NCBI RefSeq assembly: GCF_026240095.1
Contig: NZ_JAPIVG010000004.1
Location: 62,001-126,000, forward strand
Length of the DNA: 64,000 bases
DNA from: Pedobacter sandarakinus
GTDB taxonomy: Bacteria; Bacteroidota; Bacteroidia; Sphingobacteriales; Sphingobacteriaceae
Direction of reading: 5' to 3'
Shown here: piece after piece, positions 36,302-45,471 of the stretch
Layout of the letters: every line of letters begins with the position of its first letter
How positions within the stretch are numbered: position 1 is the stretch's first letter
Notes under the pieces: model-generated
Told to the model about the DNA's origin: nothing
The model's database searches: none
The model's input: the letters and a program-made list of their open reading frames with translations, nothing else
Position numbers and translations under genes: made by a program

Positions 36302-37108
36302 ATGAGTAATAACAGCCTCTTACTGGTCGACCCAGATTTTACGAAACATGAAGCGAAAAACTGCCACTTGTTGCTAAAAATCACGAATGACAGCTTTTCT
36401 TACGCTGTACTAGACCGAACCAATAAGCAAATCTTTGTTCTTTTCGATCGCCAGGCTTGCCAGGATTTACCCGCTTTATTGGCAGATGCATTTCAAACAG
36501 ACCACTATTTGACACGAGAATACCAAAACATCAAAGCAGCGATACATACCAATAATTTTATCCTGATCCCAAACGATTGGCTCACTACTGCTAATCTCGA
36601 TACCTTTAGTAATTTTTTGGGATCAACAAATCAAATTTTAAATACACCACATGCTCAGCTTGGCATCAACACATTATACTGTGTAAATTCTTCTTTAGAA
36701 AATAAGCTCCCGGCAAAAACAAGGCTATTTCCACAGTCGTCGCCTCTATTGGCCTTATTACCGGGCTTAAGCGGAGATGGTTTACTCATTGATTTTACGG
36801 CCAGCTCTTTCAGCGTGCTATATATTAAAAACAAAGAAGTACAATTTCACAATCATTATGAAGCAGAAAATACCGAAGAGTTTAATTATTTTTTGCTCTT
36901 GATAATAGAACAGCTGGCTTTAATGGAAACAGTACCAGTTTACTTGCAGGGAATTATAAATGAAGACGACGATTACTATAATACACTCTTGAAATACTTC
37001 AATAATCTCTATTTCTTTCATCCCCCAATGCCACAAAACAGTGAATTATTGGCAGACATGCCTAAGCATTATTTTAGCGGATTACTTGCCTTAGATTTAT
37101 GCGAATAA
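36302..37108 (+). CDS. DUF3822 family protein
   Basis: A 268-residue cytosolic protein of the DUF3822 family, almost always found directly before rsmD in Bacteroidota. The sequence suggests an actin/ASKHA-like fold: strand-rich N-terminal half and a second half with GDGLLIDFTASSFSVLYI, similar to the phosphate-binding beta-hairpins of type IV pilus PilM-like proteins. No catalytic motif is recognisable. It overlaps rsmD by 10 nt, implying coupled translation. Function unknown; the constant linkage hints at a role around ribosome maturation. Confidence 0.82.
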   Translation: MSNNSLLLVDPDFTKHEAKNCHLLLKITNDSFSYAVLDRTNKQIFVLFDRQACQDLPALLADAFQTDHYLTREYQNIKAAIHTNNFILIPNDWLTTANLDTFSNFLGSTNQILNTPHAQLGINTLYCVNSSLENKLPAKTRLFPQSSPLLALLPGLSGDGLLIDFTASSFSVLYIKNKEVQFHNHYEAENTEEFNYFLLLIIEQLALMETVPVYLQGIINEDDDYYNTLLKYFNNLYFFHPPMPQNSELLADMPKHYFSGLLALDLCE

Positions 37109-37635
37109 TTGGAGGAAAATTGAAAGGCATCCGCCTGCAGCCGCCAACGAATTTACCAGTAAGGCCAACTACCGATATGGCCAAAGAAGCATTATTTAAC
37201 ATCCTGAATAACCGTTTTGATTTGGAAAGCTGTAGTATCTTAGATCTATTTTGCGGTACCGGAAACCTTACCTTCGAGTTTGCCTCTCGAGATGCTACGA
37301 AAATTTTAGCTGTCGATTTAGATTATGGTTGTATTAATTGGGTTAAAAACATGGCAAAGAAATACGAATTTGATCAAATCGAAGTTAGGAAGGCCGACGT
37401 ATTTAAGTTGTTAAGGCAAATGACGGGCGCTTACGATCTGATTTTTGCCGATCCGCCGTACCACATGCCAAACATACCACAAATTCCAATATTGGTGCAG
37501 GAACGGCAACTACTCAAACCAGATGGACTGCTAGTGGTAGAACATCAGAGTAATATGAAAATGAATAGTCAGCCGGGCTACACCGACACCCGCAAGTATG
37601 GGAACTCCTCATTTAGTTTCTTTGAATTTAGGTGA
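37099..37635 (+). CDS. rsmD: 16S rRNA (guanine-N2-)-methyltransferase RsmD
   Basis: RsmD methylates G966 of 16S rRNA in the assembled 30S subunit with SAM. The 178-residue protein starts with MRIIGGKLKGIRLQPP and has the SAM loop ILDLFCGTGNLTFE near residue 48. Motif IV, FADPPYHMP, near residue 116 is the N2-guanine methyltransferase catalytic motif. It overlaps the end of the DUF3822 gene by 10 nt and is the last gene of that operon. Confidence 0.93.
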   Translation: MRIIGGKLKGIRLQPPTNLPVRPTTDMAKEALFNILNNRFDLESCSILDLFCGTGNLTFEFASRDATKILAVDLDYGCINWVKNMAKKYEFDQIEVRKADVFKLLRQMTGAYDLIFADPPYHMPNIPQIPILVQERQLLKPDGLLVVEHQSNMKMNSQPGYTDTRKYGNSSFSFFEFR

Positions 37636-37782
37636 CTCTAAGTTAGCAGGCAATCCAAAGAGATCATATTATTAAACACACACATTCACGGTTAAAAGGC
37701 CTGTTGAGCGCTCAAATCCACACTCGTAAACTTAAAGTGATCAATTAAACCAGAATGTCTAACAGACACAACAAGGAAACAC

Positions 37783-37813
37783 TTTCTCCTTTAAGCTTAA
37801 TCATCTATATTTG
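37783..37813 (+). promoter_or_regulatory. Promoter of coaD
   Basis: TTTC at 37783-37786 and TATATTTG at 37806-37813 are 19 nt apart. The coaD ATG at 37818 begins 4 nt after the -7 box, at or next to the predicted transcription start. Confidence 0.6.
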
Positions 37814-37817
37814 AATC

Positions 37818-38279
37818 ATGAAGATCGCATTGTTTCCAGGTTCATTTGATCCCATTACCATTGCACACGTGAATATTTTGCAGCGTGCTACCCCTTTATT
37901 TGATAAAATTATAATAGGTATCGGGTTAAATAGCGCTAAGCAAAACTTCTTGAGTGCTACCCAAAGGCTGCAAATTCTGGAAAATGTTTTCTCGGGCTAC
38001 AATAATATCGAAATCGAAACTTACGAGGGGCTAACAGTAGATTTTTGCAGAAAGATAAATGCAACATACATGGTTAGGGGAATCCGTTCGGCGGCAGATT
38101 TTGAATATGAAAGGGCTATAGCGCAAATTAACCAAACCATGATGCCAGAAGTGGAAACTATTCTACTCCTCAGCAAACCAGAATACTCCGCAATTAGCTC
38201 AACAATTGTTCGTGACATTTTAAGAAACCATGGTGATGTAAGTCCTTTTGTCCCCAAGGAGGCATTAAGTTACCTGTAA
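37818..38279 (+). CDS. coaD: Phosphopantetheine adenylyltransferase
   Basis: CoaD transfers AMP from ATP to 4'-phosphopantetheine, the penultimate step of coenzyme A synthesis. The 153-residue protein shows the nucleotidyltransferase N-terminus PGSFDPITIAHVNIL, the phosphate-binding segment YMVRGIRSAADFEYE near residue 77 and the C-terminal ISSTIVRDIL motif near residue 122. The T/HxGH signature reads TIAH, with alanine replacing glycine, although the essential histidine remains. It is monocistronic and probably leaderless. Confidence 0.93.
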   Translation: MKIALFPGSFDPITIAHVNILQRATPLFDKIIIGIGLNSAKQNFLSATQRLQILENVFSGYNNIEIETYEGLTVDFCRKINATYMVRGIRSAADFEYERAIAQINQTMMPEVETILLLSKPEYSAISSTIVRDILRNHGDVSPFVPKEALSYL

Positions 38280-38440
38280 AAAAATTTATTTTATTGATGT
38301 AACGTTTTCTAAAATCTGATACTTATGAAGTAAATTAAGATTTATGAAAGGCTATGCTATCCATTCGTTAAAGTTGAAAATACACCCATCTACAACGAGG
38401 TACAAATCTTATTGCTCTTTAAGTTAAGAAATCGGTTTGC

Positions 38441-38944
38441 ATGAAAAATACTGAAACGGTTTTCCTGACTTTAATAAACCAGCACAAGGGAATTATACAT
38501 AAGATCTCCAAGCTATATATGGATGATGTGGAGGCCCAACAGGACCTTTTCCAGGAAATTGTAATGCAACTCTGGAAGGCCTATCCCAGTTTTAAAGGCA
38601 ATAGCAAGTTTTCTACCTGGATGTATCGCGTAGCGTTAAATACTGCGCTGGTTTTTTATAAAAAAGATGCCAGAAAAGTTGATAAAGTCCCATTAAGCGA
38701 AACATACGATATTGAAGATGTTAGTGATAGCCAATCGAAAGAAGAAAAATTAGCTTACTTATACAAAGCTGTTCAAGAACTAAATGCAGTAGAAAAAGCA
38801 TTGGTATTTCTGTTTCTAGAAAACCAATCGCACAAGCAAATCGCCGAAAACTTGGGTATCAGCGAAGTAAATGCCCGTGTAAAACTAAATCGTACCAAAG
38901 AAAAATTACAAATCATTATAAAGAAAAATGGCTATGAATTTTGA
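38441..38944 (+). CDS. ECF-type sigma-70 family RNA polymerase sigma factor
   Basis: A 167-residue sigma factor with region 2 (about 20-85; DLFQEIVMQLWKAYPSFKGN and FSTWMYRVALNTAL) and region 4 (about 108-160; VFLFLENQSHKQIAENLGIS with the HTH, then RVKLNRTKEKL). It lacks regions 1 and 3, as ECF sigmas do. The next gene overlaps it by 11 nt and encodes a membrane protein, which would be the natural anti-sigma partner. The 160 nt upstream contains no recognised autoregulatory site. Confidence 0.87.
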   Translation: MKNTETVFLTLINQHKGIIHKISKLYMDDVEAQQDLFQEIVMQLWKAYPSFKGNSKFSTWMYRVALNTALVFYKKDARKVDKVPLSETYDIEDVSDSQSKEEKLAYLYKAVQELNAVEKALVFLFLENQSHKQIAENLGISEVNARVKLNRTKEKLQIIIKKNGYEF

Positions 38945-39542
38945 TGACCTGAAAAATGAATGGAGTGCGGAAAACCCCGTTGACATCCACATTTCTGAAA
39001 ATATGCTTAAAATTGAAGAAGCCCGCACGCCAATTGATATTATTAGAAGGAAGATGAAACACGAATTCTACTACCAAATTGTAGCGTTGGTAATATTGGC
39101 ATTATTCCCATATCTATTTGGCTTATCTACCGAAATGAGATTAATTTATATGGTATTTTATGCCATAACCTGTGGTTTTACGGCGCATTACTTTTTCAAG
39201 TTTTATCGTTTCTACAAAAACTCCTATGACATGAGTATGGATAGTAGGAAAAATGTTTTATGGTTCTACTACGAAATGAAAATGAACATAGAGCTATACA
39301 AAGCACTCACATACATAATCACATTTATTGGTGTGGCTTTCCTTGCAGTTTACTGGTTTACTACAAAGGCCGGCGTATTCGCAAAAATTACAAGCCAGCT
39401 TTCCACAATCTATTTGCTCTTAAATTGCTTTGTAGCTATTGTAGTTATCGGCTTTATTACCGAATGGTGGGCATGGCATTACTATGGAAGATATCTAAAA
39501 CGGCTAAAAAAAGTTGTCGACGAATTAAATGTTGAAGATTAA
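38934..39542 (+). CDS. Membrane protein, possible anti-sigma partner
   Basis: A 202-residue protein starting NFDDLKNEWSAENP, with a short soluble N-terminal segment (1-45) and four hydrophobic helices (about 47-67, 69-88, 120-142, 151-172). It ends in a basic cytosolic tail. The N-terminal DDLKNEW pattern is common in Bacteroidota genes that follow ECF sigma factors. It has no canonical anti-sigma zinc motif. The 11-nt overlap with the sigma gene indicates coupled expression and suggests, but does not prove, an anti-sigma role. Confidence 0.7.
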   Translation: MNFDDLKNEWSAENPVDIHISENMLKIEEARTPIDIIRRKMKHEFYYQIVALVILALFPYLFGLSTEMRLIYMVFYAITCGFTAHYFFKFYRFYKNSYDMSMDSRKNVLWFYYEMKMNIELYKALTYIITFIGVAFLAVYWFTTKAGVFAKITSQLSTIYLLLNCFVAIVVIGFITEWWAWHYYGRYLKRLKKVVDELNVED

Positions 39543-39676
39543 ACTATTCCAACATGTTGAATTAATATATTTAAACGAGCTAGCCATATAAAACGGGTTT
39601 CAAAAGGTTAAAGCTTGAAGCAGATTTACTTTAATGATAAGCTCAGCCCTCAATAACCAATTATCGACATTAAAAC

Positions 39677-40291
39677 CTATTTAAAAATTCCACCTGCACG
39701 CAACACATCCATAATGGATGGAAAAGTATTTTTCACAACTGGCGAAAGGTGATTTTGATCCAGCCATACAGCTTCATCAATCCCTTCTTCTTTTTGTGGA
39801 ATTAATTTCGGTTCACCCTTAACTTTCATTCTATACCAGTTGGTTTTTTTAATTACCATTTTCGATCCTATCGGATAAACATGGTAGGTTTTACACAGCT
39901 TTTCTTCACGCTTTGCTACCGTAATACCGCATTCTTCTTCTACCTCTCTAACAGCCGTCTCCTTCATATTTTCGCCGTCTTCCAGCTTCCCTTTGGGTAA
40001 ATCCCACTTTTTATTTCGAAATATAAACAGGTAGTTTCCATTGGCACTTTCTACTAAACCCCCGGCAGCCTTAATGATTTCGCAATTCTTCTTTAATTTT
40101 CTAAAAGTCTCTTTCGGATTCTTAGTTAAGAAAATATAACTCTTCCTGGAACCATTTTTTAATTTTTTATAAAATGTCTGTAAATCAAAATCCTGAAATT
40201 CAAGTTGTTGAATTTTTTCCTTCTGCTCTGGCAAAACATCTGATATAAAGAGGGTGTTATCGTTAATATAAATTCTGTATTTTTGGGCCAT
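39677..40291 (-). CDS. Nudix hydrolase
   Basis: A 204-residue protein with an unusual 75-residue N-terminal extension and a Nudix domain (about 80-190). The Nudix box is complete: GX5EX7REUXEEXGU appears as GKLEDGENMKETAVREVEEECGI, so it should hydrolyse a nucleoside diphosphate derivative. Nearby residues KKWDLPKGK are typical of the ADP-ribose/Ap4A-type subgroup. It ends in the FPSIMDVLRAGGIFK tail shared by this Bacteroidota group. Its ATG overlaps the start codon of divergent pyrE, so each gene's promoter lies inside the other's coding sequence. Substrate is unknown. Confidence 0.88.
   Translation of the reverse strand: MAQKYRIYINDNTLFISDVLPEQKEKIQQLEFQDFDLQTFYKKLKNGSRKSYIFLTKNPKETFRKLKKNCEIIKAAGGLVESANGNYLFIFRNKKWDLPKGKLEDGENMKETAVREVEEECGITVAKREEKLCKTYHVYPIGSKMVIKKTNWYRMKVKGEPKLIPQKEEGIDEAVWLDQNHLSPVVKNTFPSIMDVLRAGGIFK
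40278..40285 (+). promoter_or_regulatory. -7 box of pyrE
   Basis: TATTTTTG lies within the first codons of the opposite-strand Nudix gene. The pyrE ATG at 40290 starts 4 nt after the box, so the pyrE mRNA is predicted to be leaderless. No strong -33 element is visible. Confidence 0.5.
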
Positions 40292-40934
40292 GTATAATAA
40301 AAGTGATATTGAATTAAAGGTAGCGGAATTTTTATTACAAATAAAGGCAATTAAATTACAACCTAATAATCCTTTTACTTGGGCATCTGGTTGGAAGTCG
40401 CCAATTTATTGCGATAATCGCATTACCCTGTCTCATCCCCAGGTTAGAACTTATATTCGTCAGAAGCTTGCGCAAGCCATCCAGGAAGAGTTTGGATCGG
40501 TAGATGTAATTGCAGGCGTGGCCACTGCAGGAATACCTCAAGGTGTATTGGTGGCTCAAGAACTGGGCTTACCTTTTATTTATGTTAGATCGAAAGCAAA
40601 AGAGCATGGAACCGGGAGTTTAATCGAAGGTGAAGTTGTTGAAGGGCAGCGTGTGGTTGTAATTGAAGACTTAATTTCTACCGGTAAAAGCAGTTTGCAG
40701 GCAGTTGAGGCATTGAGAACTGCCGGCCTATCAGTTGCTGGGCTTGCTGCTATTTTTACCTACGGTTTTGAAAAGGCTGATGAAAATTTTGCCGCCGCCA
40801 AATGCCGTTACCTTACCTTATCAAGCTACGAAGCCCTAATAGAATACGCTGCCGAACACAGCATTATAGCAAGGAATGATATGGATTTATTGAGTAAATG
40901 GCGCAGAAACCCAGAACAATGGGGCCAGGGATAA
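40290..40934 (+). CDS. pyrE: Orotate phosphoribosyltransferase
   Basis: PyrE converts orotate and PRPP to orotidine 5'-phosphate in pyrimidine synthesis. The 214-residue protein contains the family's FTWASGWKSPIYCDNR motif (about 28-43), KAKEHGTG in the flexible catalytic loop, and the PRPP-binding motif VVVIEDLISTGKSS near residue 120. The start is fixed by conservation of the N-terminal ELKVAEFLLQIKAIKLQP region. It is followed 28 nt later by an SRPBCC gene and then a strong terminator. Confidence 0.93.
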   Translation: MYNKSDIELKVAEFLLQIKAIKLQPNNPFTWASGWKSPIYCDNRITLSHPQVRTYIRQKLAQAIQEEFGSVDVIAGVATAGIPQGVLVAQELGLPFIYVRSKAKEHGTGSLIEGEVVEGQRVVVIEDLISTGKSSLQAVEALRTAGLSVAGLAAIFTYGFEKADENFAAAKCRYLTLSSYEALIEYAAEHSIIARNDMDLLSKWRRNPEQWGQG

Positions 40935-40962
40935 CACTTATTAAACTAAACCCAAAAATATA

Positions 40963-41361
40963 ATGACAATTATCGAAAGCGCCGTAGAAGTAAACAAACC
41001 TATAAACGAGGTTTATGCTTTTCTCTCGAACATGAATAACCATCAGCAGCTGATGCCAGAAAATATTTACAACTGGGAATCTACCGAAGATGAAGCAAAA
41101 TTTACCATTCAGAACATGGCAAAGCTATCCCTTAAAATTTCTAATAGGATAGAAAACCAGGAAATTGTTGCTACGCCTGTAGAGAAGCCACCTTTCGATG
41201 TGGAATTAAAGTGGACGGTAGTTGATAATGGCAATGGAACCACCACCGCGACACACATCATTTCTGCAGATTTAAATATGATGATGAAGATGCTTGCAGC
41301 AGGGCCAATGCAGAAATTAGTTGATCATCAAACTGAAAGATTAAAAGCCATTTTGGGTTAA
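40963..41361 (+). CDS. SRPBCC (START/polyketide-cyclase fold) protein
   Basis: A 132-residue single-domain protein starting TIIESAVEVNKPINEVYAFL, the standard opening of the SRPBCC ligand-binding fold, and ending in the long C-terminal helix MQKLVDHQTERLKAIL. These proteins bind hydrophobic ligands in a deep cavity. It shares a transcript with pyrE and is followed by a clear terminator. The ligand and reason for linkage to pyrE are unknown. Confidence 0.82.
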   Translation: MTIIESAVEVNKPINEVYAFLSNMNNHQQLMPENIYNWESTEDEAKFTIQNMAKLSLKISNRIENQEIVATPVEKPPFDVELKWTVVDNGNGTTTATHIISADLNMMMKMLAAGPMQKLVDHQTERLKAILG

Positions 41362-41400
41362 CCCTACGAAAAGCTTTAGTCACAACCAGCAAAATCATAC

Positions 41401-41428
41401 AGCGAAGTACATACTTCGCTTTTTTTTT
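41401..41428 (+). terminator. Rho-independent terminator after the pyrE operon
   Basis: AGCGAAGTA and TACTTCGCT form a perfect 9-bp stem with a CA loop, followed by eight or more T residues. Confidence 0.9.
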
Positions 41429-41646
41429 GGTCTTTATTTGGTGCCTAAGGAAGCAGCAGTAACACCAATAATAACTACCTCATAATCTCCCCTATCCGCC
41501 CTCGTTAAGTCAAATAACACACGTCATTTTTTCAGTACAACACACTTATTATCAGTAATTTAGACAGGATAAGTATTAATTTACAGACAAAATTTCCGAT
41601 TGGTAGCTAAAAATTGCTGTGGCATTTGTTTTGAATGAAAGCAAAT

Positions 41647-44247
41647 ATGAACTTCAACAATTTCACTATCAAAGCCCAGGAAGCAATTCAACAGGCTTCT
41701 GCAATAGCCCAAGGCAATCAGCAACAGGCTATTGAAACCGCACACCTGCTAAAAGGTTTGCTTACTGTTGATGAAAACGTAGTTTCTTACGTACTTAAGA
41801 AATTGAATGTAAATATTAATACCTTAAACCAAAATCTAGAGACTGAAATTGCCAAGTTTCCAAAAGTAAGTGGGAGCAATGTCTATCTGTCATCAAATAC
41901 CAATAGTGTTTTACAAAAAGCGCAAACTTTCCTCAAAGAGTTTAAAGATGAGTTTGTGTCTGTAGAACATTTACTGCTTGGTCTTCTAACTGTTAATGAT
42001 CAAACCTCGAAGTTGCTTAAGGAACAAGGCGTAAATGAGAAAGACCTTAAGAAAGCCATTATTGAGCTACGCGGCGACAACCGGGTAACAGATCAAAATG
42101 CCGAAGCTACCTACCAGGCACTAAGCAAATATGCCCGTAACTTAAATGAATATGCAGAGAGTGGCAAACTCGATCCAGTTATTGGGCGTGATGAAGAAAT
42201 TCGTAGGGTAATTCAGATCTTATCAAGGAGGACAAAAAACAACCCAATATTAATTGGTGAGCCGGGCGTAGGGAAAACAGCGATAGCAGAAGGCATTGCC
42301 TTTAGAATTATTAAAGGTGATGTTCCTGAAAATCTTAAAAGCAAAACAGTTTTCTCGCTGGATATGGGCGCACTTATCGCGGGTGCTAAATACAAAGGCG
42401 AATTTGAAGAGCGTTTAAAAGCTGTAGTTAAAGAGGTTACGCAAAGTGATGGAGATATCATCTTGTTTATTGATGAGATTCATACCCTAGTTGGCGCTGG
42501 CGGAGGAGAAGGCGCTATGGATGCGGCAAATATCTTAAAGCCAGCCCTGGCACGTGGTGAACTAAGGGCAATAGGTGCCACTACTTTAGATGAGTACCAA
42601 AAATACCTCGAAAAAGATAAGGCACTGGAGCGGCGTTTCCAAAAGGTGATGGTAGAAGAACCAGATACCCAGGATGCAATTTCTATTTTGCGGGGATTGA
42701 AAGAGCGTTATGAAACCCATCATAAAGTAAGGATTAAAGATGAAGCCATTATCGCTGCAGTAGAAATGAGTCAGCGGTACATCTCAGACCGTTTTCTACC
42801 AGATAAAGCCATCGATTTGATGGATGAAGCTGCGTCTAAATTAAGGATGGAAATGGATAGTGTGCCCGAGAACGTAGATGCCTTGGATCGTGAAATTATG
42901 CGTTTGGAAATAGAGCGTGAGGCCATTAAACGAGAGAAAGATGATAAGAAAGTTCAGGAACTATCAGTAGAGATTGCAAACTTATCTGCAGAGCGTGATG
43001 AGTTGAAGGCGAAATGGCAAGGTGAAAAAGATTTGGTAGATGCAGTAAACAACCAGCTAGAGCAAATTGAACACTTTAAACTTGAGGCCGAGCAAGCCGA
43101 ACGAGCTGGAGATTATGGTAAAGTGGCTGAAATTCGTTACGGCAAAATTAAAGAGGCCCAAGATGAGGTAGAAAAGTTAAAAGCCAATTTGGAGAGCCAG
43201 CAAACCGACAATCGCATGCTTAAGGAAGAAGTTACTGCGGATGATATTGCTGGAGTTGTTGGTCGTTGGACAGGCATTCCTGTTACCAAGCTAATTGCCA
43301 GTGAGCGAGAAAAGCTGTTAAATTTAGAGACCGAGTTACACCAACGGGTTGCCGGACAGGAGGAAGCGATAGAAGCCATTTCAGATGCCATCCGTCGTTC
43401 TCGTGCTGGCTTGCAGGATAAACGCAAACCAATTGGTTCTTTTATCTTTTTAGGTACAACTGGTGTAGGTAAAACCGAGTTAGCAAAAGCGCTAGCAGAA
43501 TTTTTATTTAACGACGAGAATGCACTAACCCGCATAGACATGAGCGAATACCAAGAACGCCATGCCGTATCCCGACTCATTGGTGCGCCTCCGGGATATG
43601 TTGGCTACGATGAAGGCGGCCAACTAACCGAGGCAGTAAGGCGCAAACCTTATTCTGTTGTATTATTGGATGAGATTGAGAAGGCACATCCAGATGTGTT
43701 TAATATCCTACTACAAGTGCTTGATGATGGTCGATTGACCGATAATAAAGGAAGGACGGTTAACTTTAAAAACACCATCATCATCATGACATCGAATATT
43801 GGCGCACACCTCATTCAGGATAACTTTAAAGATCTGAATGATGAAAACCGAGATGCTCTTATCGCAAAAACAAAAAATGAACTTTTTGAAGTATTAAAGC
43901 AAACCATTCGTCCGGAATTTTTGAACCGGATTGATGAACTGATTATGTTTACCCCGCTGAACAGAAGTGAAATTAGGGATATCGTAGCCTTGCAATTTAA
44001 ACATGTACAACATACGCTCGCTGAAATGGGTATAGAAATGGAAGCCAGTGAAGAGGCTTTAGATTGGCTGGCACAATTGGGTTACGACCCACAATTTGGG
44101 GCTAGGCCGCTAAAAAGGGTAATTCAAAAAAGAATATTAAATGAATTATCAAAAGAAATTTTAGCAGGCAAAGTAGATAAAGACAGCAAAATAAAATTGG
44201 ATATGTTCGATCATAATTTTGTTTTTGTAAATAAAAAACAGGATTAA
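41647..44247 (+). CDS. clpB: ATP-dependent disaggregase ClpB
   Basis: ClpB is the Hsp100 chaperone that pulls polypeptides out of aggregates together with DnaK. The product, about 866 residues, has a Clp N-domain (1-145), AAA1 with Walker [10 protein letters not shown], a long coiled-coil M domain (about 400-530; [11 protein letters not shown] and similar heptads) and AAA2 with [14 protein letters not shown]. The pore loop [12 protein letters not shown] precedes the AAA1 Walker B. The ATG at 41647 gives the family N-terminus [12 protein letters not shown]; a start at 41635 would add four residues. A CIRCE-like or heat-shock operator was not found upstream. A terminator follows the gene. Confidence 0.96.
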   Translation: MNFNNFTIKAQEAIQQASAIAQGNQQQAIETAHLLKGLLTVDENVVSYVLKKLNVNINTLNQNLETEIAKFPKVSGSNVYLSSNTNSVLQKAQTFLKEFKDEFVSVEHLLLGLLTVNDQTSKLLKEQGVNEKDLKKAIIELRGDNRVTDQNAEATYQALSKYARNLNEYAESGKLDPVIGRDEEIRRVIQILSRRTKNNPILIGEPGVGKTAIAEGIAFRIIKGDVPENLKSKTVFSLDMGALIAGAKYKGEFEERLKAVVKEVTQSDGDIILFIDEIHTLVGAGGGEGAMDAANILKPALARGELRAIGATTLDEYQKYLEKDKALERRFQKVMVEEPDTQDAISILRGLKERYETHHKVRIKDEAIIAAVEMSQRYISDRFLPDKAIDLMDEAASKLRMEMDSVPENVDALDREIMRLEIEREAIKREKDDKKVQELSVEIANLSAERDELKAKWQGEKDLVDAVNNQLEQIEHFKLEAEQAERAGDYGKVAEIRYGKIKEAQDEVEKLKANLESQQTDNRMLKEEVTADDIAGVVGRWTGIPVTKLIASEREKLLNLETELHQRVAGQEEAIEAISDAIRRSRAGLQDKRKPIGSFIFLGTTGVGKTELAKALAEFLFNDENALTRIDMSEYQERHAVSRLIGAPPGYVGYDEGGQLTEAVRRKPYSVVLLDEIEKAHPDVFNILLQVLDDGRLTDNKGRTVNFKNTIIIMTSNIGAHLIQDNFKDLNDENRDALIAKTKNELFEVLKQTIRPEFLNRIDELIMFTPLNRSEIRDIVALQFKHVQHTLAEMGIEMEASEEALDWLAQLGYDPQFGARPLKRVIQKRILNELSKEILAGKVDKDSKIKLDMFDHNFVFVNKKQD

Positions 44248-44267
44248 AAGAAGATTAAACCCTTATA

Positions 44268-44306
44268 AACCTTCCAGAGATTAATTCCTCTGGAAGGTTT
44301 TTTTTT
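44268..44306 (+). terminator. Rho-independent terminator of clpB
   Basis: AACCTTCCAGAG pairs perfectly with CTCTGGAAGGTT around an 8-nt loop, then a run of T residues follows. Confidence 0.92.
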
Positions 44307-44393
44307 GCTCAAAACAGGCTATTCGCCAGCGGGTTAGGTGTTGTTTTTCTAGTGGATAATGGTTATTATTGGTTACACACAAAAACATTATTA

Positions 44394-45047
44394 ATGAAAC
44401 CTAAATTTATAACGCTGGCACTGCTCTGTGCCCTATGCTGTAACAGCTATGCCCAAACCGAAAAACACGATGGATTTATTGGCCTTAGCGCAAGTTTTGG
44501 CACAGCTAAGCAAAACAATTACACTACACAACTCAATACTTTTACACTTACCCCTCGTGGTGGATATTTTCTAGCCAGAAACCTCGCAATAGGCTTAGAA
44601 ATCCCTTTAAATTTATCAAAACTGCGGGGAGAAAAATATACCACCTGGGATGAACAACAGGGTTACTACAAGGAAGTACGCGGTGTAAAAGAATTTAGTT
44701 TCGGGATATCGCCGTTCATCAGGAAGTACATCGATGTAAAAGAACGGTTTAAGTTTTTTGGTCAAGCCAACCTCCTATTGCAAATTAATACCTTTAACAG
44801 GATCAATAGCGATGGCTATTTAGTTAAAACTGAGGCGAAGGCGAAAGGCTATGGCGCTAGTTTAGCTCCAGGCTTTACTTATGTTATATCAGACGAATCG
44901 ACTATAGATTTTTCCTTTCCGCTTCTCCGTTTCTTTCATCAAAACTATTATGCTTCAGAATCGTTGTATAACTTCGACCGCACGAATAACATAAAGTTTG
45001 GAATCGACAACTTCACACCAACTTTTACGATTAACGTTAATTTTTAA
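44394..45047 (+). CDS. Outer-membrane beta-barrel protein
   Basis: A 217-residue secreted protein. The signal peptide (CALCCNSYAQ, cleavage near residue 21) is followed by an eight-stranded-type barrel of alternating hydrophobic residues. It begins DGFIGLSASFG, a common opening of small porin-family/OmpW-like proteins in Bacteroidota, and ends TPTFTINVNF with the terminal aromatic residue required for outer-membrane insertion. The start at 44394 gives the proper signal peptide; an in-frame upstream ATG at 44352 does not. Function unknown. Confidence 0.78.
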   Translation: MKPKFITLALLCALCCNSYAQTEKHDGFIGLSASFGTAKQNNYTTQLNTFTLTPRGGYFLARNLAIGLEIPLNLSKLRGEKYTTWDEQQGYYKEVRGVKEFSFGISPFIRKYIDVKERFKFFGQANLLLQINTFNRINSDGYLVKTEAKAKGYGASLAPGFTYVISDESTIDFSFPLLRFFHQNYYASESLYNFDRTNNIKFGIDNFTPTFTINVNF

Positions 45048-45096
45048 CTGACAATCCTTCATGTGGGTAGACCGTGGGATATTTTATCTAACAAAG

Positions 45097-45124
45097 AAAA
45101 AAGGATGTAACTTTTGCATCCTTT
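45097..45124 (+). terminator. Terminator-like hairpin after the outer-membrane protein gene
   Basis: AAAGGATG pairs with CATCCTTT around a 9-nt loop, flanked by an A-run on the left. The T-tract is short, so it is a moderate call, 50 nt after the stop codon. Confidence 0.55.
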
Positions 45125-45149
45125 CAAGGTTTATCACAATTTTTAACTC

Positions 45150-45245
45150 CCTCGTCTCGACCGGAACGCAGTGGAGTGGAAAGTCGTTACAGCTGGTTGC
45201 CAGGTTAAAAGATTTCCCGGTTTCACAAGAAATTACGGAATGAGG
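45150..45245. repeat. Possible degenerate dispersed intergenic repeat
   Basis: The segment is richer in GC than its surroundings and starts CTCGTCTCGACCGGAACGCA, which resembles the GC-rich, imperfectly palindromic repeats (CGTCTCGACCGGAGC...-type) scattered through Pedobacter-like genomes. It ends with GGAATGAGG, weakly complementary to its start. Only one copy occurs in this window, so the call rests on recall of the pattern and is weak. The rest of 45246-45415 shows only short palindromes such as TGCTATATAGCA (45332-45343). Confidence 0.3.
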
Positions 45246-45415
45246 TTTTCATTAAATCGTAACAGAAGTCAAGGCTCGAAACTCAGATGATAACTAAATT
45301 ATCCAGGCTAGTGCTGTAGGCTAGCCGCCGCTGCTATATAGCAATCATTAACAACAATTTCAATTCATGCATTTTGCACCTTATTAAATGCCGTTAGCGA
45401 TTTATAAGCCAACTA

Positions 45416-45445
45416 TTGCCTATGCATGAAAATCTTCTAAATTTG
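45416..45445 (+). promoter_or_regulatory. Promoter of the DUF6646-like gene
   Basis: TTG (45416-45418) and TAAATTTG (45438-45445) are separated by exactly 19 nt, and the ATG at 45472 follows 26 nt later. This is a near-consensus Bacteroidota promoter. Confidence 0.65.
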
Positions 45446-45471
45446 CGGCAATAAATTTAAAACTTTTAAGA

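Noticed and set aside
43137..43580. 147-codon antisense open frame inside clpB
   Set aside because: It is the reverse complement of the conserved ClpB coding region, with serine-rich composition typical of shadow frames.
45061..45243. 60-codon open frame on the plus strand after the outer-membrane protein gene
   Set aside because: It begins right after the stop of that gene, runs through a terminator-like hairpin (45097-45124) and a repeat-like segment, and shows no conserved pattern.
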